This document shows, one piece after another, positions 29,293 to 37,569 of a stretch of DNA of 64,000 nt. A program made the position numbers and the translations under genes. The notes under the pieces are model-generated. The model made no database searches. It saw only the letters and a program-made list of their open reading frames with translations, and had not been told where the DNA came from. The first letter of the stretch is position 1. Every line of letters starts with the position of its first letter. This DNA comes from Lachnospiraceae bacterium (lineage in GTDB: Bacteria > Bacillota > Clostridia > Lachnospirales > Lachnospiraceae), in NCBI GenBank assembly GCA_024699045.1, contig JAILQK010000155.1, forward strand, positions 1 to 64,000, written 5' to 3'.

Positions 29293-31650
29293 GGTTTCCT
29301 CCTTGTGAATATCTTTATTCCCTATTGTATCATGTTTCCCCGTTCTTTGTATCGCCCGGTCATGTTTCGGGTCATACAGTCTGAAAAGATTAAGCCGCAG
29401 GGCATTTACGCATACGGTGACCGAGGAAAAGCTCATTGCCAGCGCTCCGATCATCGGTTTCATCTCAAAATCCCAGTTGAACAGTGCCTGATAAAGACCT
29501 ATCGCCAACGGGATGCATATTATATTATAAAAGAAAGCCCAGAAGAGGTTTTGATGGATATTCCGTATCGTTGCCCTGCTCATCCTGATCGCTGCGGGAA
29601 CATCCGAAAGCCGGCTTTTTACAAGGACTATATCTGCAGCATCTATGGCGACATCGGTCCCGGCCCCTATAGCGATCCCCGTATCGGCCCTTGTAAGCGC
29701 GGGAGCATCGTTTATCCCGTCACCAACCATTGCAACACGCCCCTCTTTTTGAAGATCTTTTATCGCCCGCTCTTTTTCATCCGGACGAAGACCTGCGATG
29801 ACGTCGCTTACTCCGGCGGCAGAACCTATCGCTTTTGCGGTCCGCTCATTATCTCCCGTAAGCATAACAACTTTGATGCCCATATTTTTCAGCTGCCGGA
29901 TGGCCTCGGGTGCTTCGTCTTTTATCGTATCGGCTACTGCAATGATCCCGAGGAGTTTTTCATTATCGGCAAAATAAAGCGGGGTTTTTCCTTTCCGTGC
30001 AAGAGCATCCGCCTGTTGTCGGATCTGATCTTCTATAATGACCGACTCTGAAATAAAATCAGCGTTTCCTCCTATTATTGCCTTCCCGTCAAGTCTTGCG
30101 GTAAGTCCCTTACCCGGAAGGATGGAAAAATCCGTTACATCGGGAACGGAAATCCCAATGTTCTTTGCATAGGAAGTTACGGCCTTAGAAAGAGGATGCT
30201 CGCTTTTTGCCTCTAATGCGGCCGCAGTTATGAGGAGTCGGTCTTTTGAACAGCCGGTGTTTTCGATCATATCCGTCACTTCCGGGTTCCCGTTTGTGAT
30301 CGTACCTGTTTTGTCGAGTGCTACGATCTCCGTACGACCGGCGCCTTCAAGAGAGGCAGCGGTTTTGTATAAAATGCCGTTACGGGCCCCCATCCCGTTT
30401 CCTACCATTATGGCCACAGGGGTCGCAAGGCCCAGGGCGCAGGGGCAGGAAATGACCAGAACGGATATCGCTCTTGCAAAAGCGATACCGAATTCTGCTC
30501 CGGCGATCAGCCATCCCAAAAGCGTGAGCAGAGATATTATCATAACTGCGGGACAGAATACAGCGGAGACTTTGTCGGCGATGCGGGCAAGGGGAGCTTT
30601 TGTGGCGGCAGCATCGGAGACCATTTTGATGATCTGGGAAAGAGTTGTATCCGCGCCGACTCTTGTTGCCCGTCCTTTGATATAGCCTGACGTGTTTATG
30701 GTTGCGGCAGAGATCGTGTCTCCCGTTGTTTTGTCCACGGGTATCGATTCTCCGGTGAGCGCTGCTTCATTTATCGCTGTGACACCATCTATTATCACAC
30801 CATCAACGGGGATGCTTTCTCCCGGTCTGATCACAAATATATCACCGACCCGTACATCCGATATGTTCACTTCCGTGACAACTCCGTCTTTTTCTACATT
30901 TGCCGTCTGAGGAGTAAGACGCATGAGAGATTTCAGGGCATCCGTAGTTCTGCCTTTTGAATATGATTCCAGAGTCTTACCGATGGTGATGAGCGTCAGT
31001 ATCATGGCAGAAGATTCAAAGTACATGTGATCGTGGCCCAATATCATTACCTGCCCATGGTCGCCTTTGCTCATGGCGTCCGTTAACATCAGCAACGCAC
31101 CGAGGGAATAGAAAAAGGCCGCAGAGGATCCCATTGCCACAAGGGTATCCATATTGGAACTGCCGTGTCTAAGAGCACCGAATCCTGAAATAAAGAACTT
31201 ACGATTGATATACATCACGATCATCGTAAGAAGCATTTCTATGATCCCCAAGGCAGCATAGTTATCGATCATTTCCGGCACCGGAAGATCAAGCATCATA
31301 TGCCCCATGCTGAAGTACATCAGGATCAGAAGGAAGACGGAAGAAGAGATAAGTCTTTTTATCATCGCAGGAGTCTCTTTATCTTCCAGGGCCGCTTCTT
31401 CGGCTTTAAGGCGTTCGTAATCATCGGAGCGATCCGGAGCGGAATCGGAAAAGGCCGTGGATGCGCCGTATCCTGCATCCTCAACCGCGCGGATCACATC
31501 TTCTTCTCTGGCGGATCCTTCGACCGTCATAGAATTGGTCAGGAGACTGACCGTTACTTTATCCACACCGGAAACCTTACCGACCGCTTTTTCCACATGC
31601 ATCTGACAGGCGGCGCAGGACATCCCGGAAACATTGTATTTTTCGGCCAT
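29083..31650 (-). CDS. copA: Copper-translocating P-type ATPase with N- and C-terminal HMA domains (CopA-CopZ fusion)
   Basis: GMSCAAC (N-terminal HMA), ISCPCALGLATP, DKTGTITNG, GDGINDAPAL, C-terminal INGMMCEHCEMNVKKALEGLDGV. Confidence 0.94.
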   Translation of the reverse strand: MAEKYNVSGMSCAACQMHVEKAVGKVSGVDKVTVSLLTNSMTVEGSAREEDVIRAVEDAGYGASTAFSDSAPDRSDDYERLKAEEAALEDKETPAMIKRLISSSVFLLILMYFSMGHMMLDLPVPEMIDNYAALGIIEMLLTMIVMYINRKFFISGFGALRHGSSNMDTLVAMGSSAAFFYSLGALLMLTDAMSKGDHGQVMILGHDHMYFESSAMILTLITIGKTLESYSKGRTTDALKSLMRLTPQTANVEKDGVVTEVNISDVRVGDIFVIRPGESIPVDGVIIDGVTAINEAALTGESIPVDKTTGDTISAATINTSGYIKGRATRVGADTTLSQIIKMVSDAAATKAPLARIADKVSAVFCPAVMIISLLTLLGWLIAGAEFGIAFARAISVLVISCPCALGLATPVAIMVGNGMGARNGILYKTAASLEGAGRTEIVALDKTGTITNGNPEVTDMIENTGCSKDRLLITAAALEAKSEHPLSKAVTSYAKNIGISVPDVTDFSILPGKGLTARLDGKAIIGGNADFISESVIIEDQIRQQADALARKGKTPLYFADNEKLLGIIAVADTIKDEAPEAIRQLKNMGIKVVMLTGDNERTAKAIGSAAGVSDVIAGLRPDEKERAIKDLQKEGRVAMVGDGINDAPALTRADTGIAIGAGTDVAIDAADIVLVKSRLSDVPAAIRMSRATIRNIHQNLFWAFFYNIICIPLAIGLYQALFNWDFEMKPMIGALAMSFSSVTVCVNALRLNLFRLYDPKHDRAIQRTGKHDTIGNKDIHKEETMNKTISINGMMCEHCEMNVKKALEGLDGVSSATVSHKDGTAVVELSKDVPDDMLRSAVEAKDYEVTAIS

Positions 31651-31653
31651 ATC

Positions 31654-31896
31654 TTATATAACCTCGTACATATCGCGCGCTTCTTCTTTTTTTACGGTCT
31701 CTGCCACGGAAACAACTCTGACTTTTACGGTTTTGTCTCCGAAGGTTATACTTATCCTGTCGTTGGGCTTAACATCCGTCCCTGCTTTAGCCACCCTGTC
31801 GTTAACCGTCACGCGTCCTGCGTCACAGGCCTCGTTTGCCACGGTCCTGCGTTTTATCAGCCGGGATACTTTTAGATATTTATCCAGTCTCATCAT
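31654..31896 (-). CDS. rqcP: RNA-binding S4 domain protein (RqcP-like)
   Basis: MRLDKYLKVSRLIKRRTVANEACDAGRVTVNDRVAKAGTDVKPND. Confidence 0.88.
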   Translation of the reverse strand: MMRLDKYLKVSRLIKRRTVANEACDAGRVTVNDRVAKAGTDVKPNDRISITFGDKTVKVRVVSVAETVKKEEARDMYEVI

Positions 31897-31915
31897 TTAC
31901 CTCACAATCAAATAA

Positions 31916-31942
31916 GAGCGTCTATCTAAATGACAGACGCTC
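31916..31942 (-). terminator. Hairpin after hup, possible terminator/attenuator
   Basis: GAGCGTCT...AGACGCTC inverted repeat; minus-strand downstream sequence TTATTTG. Confidence 0.6.
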
Positions 31943-31973
31943 CCGTTGTTGATCTTAAATTGAACTATCCGGA

Positions 31974-32252
31974 TCACTTCTTGTTTACAAGATCCTTAAG
32001 AGCCTTACCGGGCTTGAACTTAGGAGCCTTTGAAGCTGCGATCTTCATTGTTGCGCCGGTCTGAGGATTTCTGCCCTCACGAGCTGCCCTCTTTGCTACT
32101 TCGAAGGTACCGAAACCAACAAGCTGGATCTTATCACCCTTCTTAAGCTGTGCTCCGACTGTATCCGTGAAAGCCTTAAGAGCCTTCTCTGCATCCTTCT
32201 TTGAAATGTCAGCTTTACTAGCCATTGCTGCAACTAATTCTGTCTTGTTCAT
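31974..32252 (-). CDS. hup: HU family DNA-binding protein
   Basis: MNKTELVAAMASKADISKKDAEKALKAFTDTV...GFGTFEVAKRAAREGRNPQTG. Confidence 0.97.
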   Translation of the reverse strand: MNKTELVAAMASKADISKKDAEKALKAFTDTVGAQLKKGDKIQLVGFGTFEVAKRAAREGRNPQTGATMKIAASKAPKFKPGKALKDLVNKK

Positions 32253-32422
32253 CTGATGAACTCCTCCTCTAAATATTAAAGATTCTCAACATGTGGCACT
32301 TTATTGCGACCACATCATACTTTATAACTGTAAAAGATGGCTTTGTCAAGCATTCTTATAAAAAAGATGATAATTTGGCGGGAGGGTTATCATGTTCTGA
32401 AAAAAAACACGCAAAAGCCGAG

Positions 32423-32452
32423 TTGACATAAAAAGAATATATGTGCTAGAAT
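32423..32452 (+). promoter_or_regulatory. Sigma-70-type promoter for the 32558 gene/ftsEX operon
   Basis: TTGACA (32423-32428), 18-nt spacer, TAGAAT (32447-32452). Confidence 0.75.
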
Positions 32453-32557
32453 ACTATATCTTGTGCAGAGAAGGCGAAATATCGCCAAAACAGTATCAAT
32501 ATTTAGAAAAAAAAGATATAATCATATAAGCAGGTTATCCTGCCCGGATGACGGCAG

Positions 32558-33223
32558 ATGAAAACATACGAAATATTGGGAATCAGGATAAGGGACTATT
32601 CAGTCAGAGAGGCACTTCATAGTACAACGGAGCTGCTTTCGGACAATACGCCCTCCATCGTGTTTTTTTTGACGAGGGGGGTGCTTCTTGGTGCGACCGA
32701 TTCTGAAGAACATAAGGCTTTTATGGAAGAGGGTGCAGACATAACCATGGTGGCATCCTCAGATATTTTTAAGGCGGCAAATGTTTCGGAAAAGGGCAGG
32801 GAAAGGGAGATCGAAAGAAATCTGTATATCAAAGGACTATTAAGGATGTTGTCCCGGGAACACAGAAGGATATATCTTATGACTCAGAACGCCGTGCAGA
32901 TGGAAGAGCTAAAGACCTTACTGGGGACATTCGAAAATGCACTGCAGATAGCCGGATCGTTTGTAAATACCGATGGAGCATCGGTCGAGGATATCACGAA
33001 CGACATTAATACGGTAACGCCTTATGTAGTGTTTGCGGTAATGGACGGCAATGAGGGGATCGACTTTGTCAGTGCCGGTAAGAAATATATGAACACCAGG
33101 CTGATGATCGTGCTTCAGCCGGAGATGTTAAAGGTAAAAGAGGATGGTTCGGTAAAAAAAGGTTTTACGACCAAGCTTTCAGAAAAGCTGTTTACGCGTA
33201 TAGCCGGACGGTATAAGGAGTAA
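32558..33223 (+). CDS. WecG/TagA/CpsF-fold protein, degenerate active site
   Basis: 'ILGIRIRDYSVREALHSTTELL', 'RRIYLMTQNAVQMEELKTLL' and 'ITNDINTVTPYVVFAVMDGNEGIDF' parallel GT26 blocks, but 'PNxxxL' and 'PDGxGV' are not conserved. Confidence 0.55.
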   Translation: MKTYEILGIRIRDYSVREALHSTTELLSDNTPSIVFFLTRGVLLGATDSEEHKAFMEEGADITMVASSDIFKAANVSEKGREREIERNLYIKGLLRMLSREHRRIYLMTQNAVQMEELKTLLGTFENALQIAGSFVNTDGASVEDITNDINTVTPYVVFAVMDGNEGIDFVSAGKKYMNTRLMIVLQPEMLKVKEDGSVKKGFTTKLSEKLFTRIAGRYKE

Positions 33224-33238
33224 AGAGGAGTCGGACAA

Positions 33239-33925
33239 ATGATCTTATTGGAAGATGTGGTAAAAACATACAGTTCGGGTTCACCGGCGCTGAATGGGAT
33301 AAGTCTTAATATTGATGCGGGGGAATTTGTATTTATCGTCGGGGACTCGGGAAGCGGAAAAAGCACCCTTATAAAGCTTTTATTGAGGGAATTAAAGCCC
33401 ACATCGGGACACATTATCGTTAATAATACCGATGTCACACGGTTACGCCACGGGCGGATCCCGAAATACCGCAGGAATATAGGGTGTGTATTTCAGGATT
33501 TCCGTCTCCTCAAGGACAGGAATGTATATGAAAATGTCGCATTTGCGCAAAGAGTGGTCTCGGTCCCCGGAAGAGAGATAAAGAGAAATGTGCCGCAAGT
33601 CCTGTCAACTGTCGGACTGGCTGAAAAATACAGCTCCAAACCGAAGGAGCTCTCCGGAGGAGAACAGCAAAGGGTCGCTGTGGCAAGGGCCATAATAAAT
33701 AAGCCTCCGATACTGCTGGCCGATGAGCCCACCGGTAATCTGGACCCTAAAAATTCATGGGATATAATGAAGCTTCTCGAAAAGATAAATCGAAACGGAA
33801 CTACCGTTCTGGTCGTTACACATAACCGTGAGATAGTGAATGCCATGCAGAAAAGAGTGATCACCATGAAAAAGGGCGTGATCCTTGCGGATCAGGAGAA
33901 GGGAGAATACATAGATGAGGATTAG
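33239..33925 (+). CDS. ftsE: Cell division ATP-binding protein FtsE
   Basis: [44 protein letters not shown]. Confidence 0.96.
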   Translation: MILLEDVVKTYSSGSPALNGISLNIDAGEFVFIVGDSGSGKSTLIKLLLRELKPTSGHIIVNNTDVTRLRHGRIPKYRRNIGCVFQDFRLLKDRNVYENVAFAQRVVSVPGREIKRNVPQVLSTVGLAEKYSSKPKELSGGEQQRVAVARAIINKPPILLADEPTGNLDPKNSWDIMKLLEKINRNGTTVLVVTHNREIVNAMQKRVITMKKGVILADQEKGEYIDED

Positions 33926-34814
33926 CACATTGGGATACACCATGCAGCAGGGTGTAAAATCCATTTTCAGGAACAAAGTATTCTCTTTGGCCACTATAGC
34001 GACGATCGGAGCCTGTATCTTCCTTTTCGGGATCTTTTATTCTGTCGTGGTCAATTTTCAGAACATTATCCATCAGGCAGAGTCCGGCGTGGCCGTGACG
34101 GTCTTTTTTGAAAAGGACATTTCCGATGAAAGGATACAGGAGATCGGAGAGGAGATCAGCATGAGAGCCGAAGTGTCGAGGGTGGTCTTTGTATCCGCAG
34201 AGCAGGCCTGGGCTGATTTTAAGGACGAGTATCTGGGGGAATATGCAGATACCTTCGGTGACGATAATCCTCTTGAGGACGATGCGAACTATGAGGTTTA
34301 TCTGAGCGACGTATCCATGCAGGAGCAGCTGGTCGAATATATCTCCGGACTTCAGGGGGTAAAAGAGATCCACAAATCCGCAAATGTTGCAAATACGTTA
34401 AACGTTGCCAACAACCTTGTAAGCTATGTATCACTTGCGATCATATTTATCCTTTTTGCGGTCTCCATTTTCCTTATCAGCAATACGGTGGCGATAGGGA
34501 TATCCGTAAGGCGTGAAGAGATAGCGATCATGAAGCTTATAGGGGCTACCGATTTTGTGGTACGGTCCCCATTCCTTTTTGAGGGGATCATCCTCGGACT
34601 TATCGGAGCCGCGATTCCTCTTGTGATCATATATTATATATATAACAAGGCTGTAGGTTACGTTATCAAGGAATTTGCGGTGCTGAATTCGATACTTGCT
34701 TTCATTCCCGTGGAGCAGATCTTTTATACGCTGGTCCCTATCGCGTTGATCCTCGGCGTGGGAATAGGATTTCTGGGGAGCGCCATAACCGTTCGCAGAC
34801 ATTTGAGAGTATGA
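33915..34814 (+). CDS. ftsX: Cell division protein FtsX
   Basis: 4-TM FtsX topology; 'TMQQGVKSIFRNKVFSLATIATIGACIFLFG', 'VAIGISVRREEIAIMKLIGAT'. Confidence 0.95.
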   Translation: MRISTLGYTMQQGVKSIFRNKVFSLATIATIGACIFLFGIFYSVVVNFQNIIHQAESGVAVTVFFEKDISDERIQEIGEEISMRAEVSRVVFVSAEQAWADFKDEYLGEYADTFGDDNPLEDDANYEVYLSDVSMQEQLVEYISGLQGVKEIHKSANVANTLNVANNLVSYVSLAIIFILFAVSIFLISNTVAIGISVRREEIAIMKLIGATDFVVRSPFLFEGIILGLIGAAIPLVIIYYIYNKAVGYVIKEFAVLNSILAFIPVEQIFYTLVPIALILGVGIGFLGSAITVRRHLRV

Positions 34815-36190
34815 CAGGATTATTCCGGAAAACAAAATACGGGATCATATTTGTGCTGTGCCTGTTTCTGTGCATGGCACAATTTTCATTCCTGCCCGGG
34901 ACTGTTGCCTATGCGGATGAAGATGAGAATGATGATGGCAATGAGGAAGACAGCGGGGATAACAAAGAAGAAGACAAAAATGAAGAGAATAACAGCGGAA
35001 CAAGCGGTTCCTCTTCAGAGATCGAGGATATAAAACGTCAGATCGAAGAGTCCAAGGAGGCAAAAGAAAAGGCTAACGAGACCAAGCAGCAGCTTGCATC
35101 GGGCATGGCGGATGTACAGCAGGTGATAGGGTCTTTGGAGACGGAAAAGAACAATGTGGTAACATATGTTGCAACGCTGGATGCTGCAATGGAGCAGATA
35201 CAGGACGATCTGGACGCGATCAATGTGTCGATATCCGAAAATGAGGTTCAGATAGAGGATGCCAGAAGAGCGATCGAGAAGGCCGAAGCAGCGTTAGATG
35301 AGGCCGAAAGGGTGAGACAGGAGGAATACGAGAATATCAAGGATCAGGTAAAGTTTATGTACCTGGCAGGCAGATCCACCTTTTTGGAGATACTGGTTAC
35401 CGCCGAGAGTGTGAGCGATCTTTTGAACAGAACGCATTATATTTCGAAGATCATGGATTACGATCGCGAAAAGCTGAATGAGTATGCTGAGGCTGTGCGT
35501 GAGGCCGATGAGGCCAGACAGTTTCTGGAAGAGAATAAGGCGATCCTGGAAGAAAAGCAGGCGGCTCTGGAAGAAAAACAGGCAGAAGCTGAGGGAAAGA
35601 GGGACGATATGTCCACTCTGATCTCTGCAAAAGAAGCGGAGATAGGGCAGTACAATGCCGAAATCGGCAGCAAGGAAGAGCAGATCAAAGAATATGAACA
35701 GATGATAGCTCAGCAGGATGCGGAGATTGCCGCGATAGAGCAGGCGATTAAACAGCAGCAGGCTGCACTTGCAGAAGCAAGCCGAAGGGTGTACGGTGGA
35801 GGAAAGTTTGTATGGCCTGCACCGGGATACACAAGGATATCCGATGATTTCGGAATGCGGATACATCCTACGCTCGGGGTTCAGATGATGCATAACGGTA
35901 TTGATATGGCGGCCCCCACCGGTTCCCCGATACTGGCGGCGGCAGACGGAACCGTAATAGCGGCCTCATATTCCGGTACTATGGGAAACTATATCATGAT
36001 CGACCATGGTTCTGATATAATAACCGTGTATATGCATGCATCCTCGCTTGGGGTATCAGCCGGGCAGGAAGTATCGGCGGGAGACAGGATAGGATCCGTC
36101 GGGTCGACGGGAAGGAGTACCGGACCGCATCTGCATTTCGGAGTAAGAAAAGACGGGTCATATGTCAATCCGTGGTCCTATCTGAAATAA
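34811..36190 (+). CDS. Murein hydrolase activator EnvC-like, coiled coil plus M23 peptidase domain
   Basis: Signal peptide, coiled coil, 'GMRIHPTLGVQMMHNGIDMAAPTGSPILAAADGTV...STGPHLHFGVRKDG'. Confidence 0.92.
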   Translation: MTGLFRKTKYGIIFVLCLFLCMAQFSFLPGTVAYADEDENDDGNEEDSGDNKEEDKNEENNSGTSGSSSEIEDIKRQIEESKEAKEKANETKQQLASGMADVQQVIGSLETEKNNVVTYVATLDAAMEQIQDDLDAINVSISENEVQIEDARRAIEKAEAALDEAERVRQEEYENIKDQVKFMYLAGRSTFLEILVTAESVSDLLNRTHYISKIMDYDREKLNEYAEAVREADEARQFLEENKAILEEKQAALEEKQAEAEGKRDDMSTLISAKEAEIGQYNAEIGSKEEQIKEYEQMIAQQDAEIAAIEQAIKQQQAALAEASRRVYGGGKFVWPAPGYTRISDDFGMRIHPTLGVQMMHNGIDMAAPTGSPILAAADGTVIAASYSGTMGNYIMIDHGSDIITVYMHASSLGVSAGQEVSAGDRIGSVGSTGRSTGPHLHFGVRKDGSYVNPWSYLK

Positions 36191-36223
36191 GGGATGCGAC
36201 CGATCAATAAAAGAGGTGTTTTA

Positions 36224-37477
36224 ATGAACGAAAAAACATGGGAACAGACCGGAAAGGGGCAGTACGAACTAAAGACCTCTCCGTATAGCGGATATAATGA
36301 ACCGGCCGGCAAAAGGGACAAAAAGGGACATTTCATGACTCCTTTCATCCTGGGATTTGCAGCAGGAATACTTCTGGTGCTCGTGATCTACTTTGCTGCG
36401 TTCCGTTTCTCGAATTCATTATCGCTCGCAACCCAGAAAAAGATCGGGCTGCTGGAATCCGTAATAGACCGGTACTATATGGGAGAAAGAGAAGAGCAGT
36501 CCGAGGCGGACGGGATATACAAAGGTATAGTCGGTTCGCTCGGGGATAAATATGCCGGCTATTTTACGAAGGAAGAACTGACCATCTCCAGAGAGGACAG
36601 CGCAGGAGAATTTTCCGGGATAGGCTGTACGATAGGAATGGATCAGGAGCTGGGGGTATGTTTCATCGCTTCAGTTATGGAGGGATATGCGGCGGAAGAA
36701 GCCGGGATACAGGAGGGAGACTATTTTCTCGAGGTAGACGGGGAGGACGCCACAGGATGGTCATCATCGGAGGTCGCGTCTCATGTTAAGGGTAAGACGG
36801 GGACAACCGTAGATCTCAAGATGCTTCGCGGTACCGAGGAGCTGGATTTTACCGTGGAACGGGTCATGGTTGAAGTGGAGACCGTGGAATCAAGAATGGA
36901 GGATGAGAAAGAAAAGATCGGATATATCAGGATCCTTGAATTCGATGAGATAACCGTTTCACAGTTTATTGATGCAAAGAAACAACTTGAAGAAGAGGGA
37001 ATGAAGGCATTGATCCTCGATCTCAGGAGCAATCCCGGAGGACTGGTAGACGCCTGTTCCGATATCGCTTCAGAGATGCTGCCCAAGGGACTGATCGCAT
37101 ATTCCGAGACAAAGGACGGCAGGCGGTTTGAGTGGAAGTCTGACGGAAAGAGCGAGATAGATATTCCCGTAGTGATACTTGTGAATAAAAATACGGCATC
37201 GGCAGCCGAGATCCTTACAGGGGCGATGAAGGATTACGACAAGGCGAAGATCATCGGAACAACGACCTTCGGAAAGGGGATAATACAGAATACATACGGG
37301 CTTGGAGACGGCACAGCGGTCGAATTTACCGTCGGGCAGTATTATCTCCCGAACGGAGAGATGATACATGAAGTAGGGATAGATCCCGACATAGAGGTAG
37401 AGCTTGATGCCGAAGCATATCTTAAGGATGGATCGGATAATCAGCTTGAAGCAGCCCTGAAGGAATTAAAAAAATAG
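36224..37477 (+). CDS. ctpA: S41 family C-terminal processing peptidase
   Basis: PDZ domain plus 'LILDLRSNPGGLVDA', 'VNKNTASAAEILTGAMKDYDKAKIIGTTTFGKGIIQ'. Confidence 0.94.
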   Translation: MNEKTWEQTGKGQYELKTSPYSGYNEPAGKRDKKGHFMTPFILGFAAGILLVLVIYFAAFRFSNSLSLATQKKIGLLESVIDRYYMGEREEQSEADGIYKGIVGSLGDKYAGYFTKEELTISREDSAGEFSGIGCTIGMDQELGVCFIASVMEGYAAEEAGIQEGDYFLEVDGEDATGWSSSEVASHVKGKTGTTVDLKMLRGTEELDFTVERVMVEVETVESRMEDEKEKIGYIRILEFDEITVSQFIDAKKQLEEEGMKALILDLRSNPGGLVDACSDIASEMLPKGLIAYSETKDGRRFEWKSDGKSEIDIPVVILVNKNTASAAEILTGAMKDYDKAKIIGTTTFGKGIIQNTYGLGDGTAVEFTVGQYYLPNGEMIHEVGIDPDIEVELDAEAYLKDGSDNQLEAALKELKK

Positions 37478-37569
37478 ATCCATAAATTCATCGTAGGGTT
37501 TTCTACTGTTCTTAAATTATGATATAATCAGAATTCGGATAAAATTTAAGGAGAGAGGAAATTTCTGCA

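Noticed and set aside
29251-30051. 266-aa plus-strand ORF
   Set aside because: Antisense to copA; no family features.
37478-37569. T-box riboswitch upstream of thrS (and likewise upstream of proS and asnS)
   Set aside because: Leaders are too short (about 50-90 bp) and lack T-box and antiterminator features.
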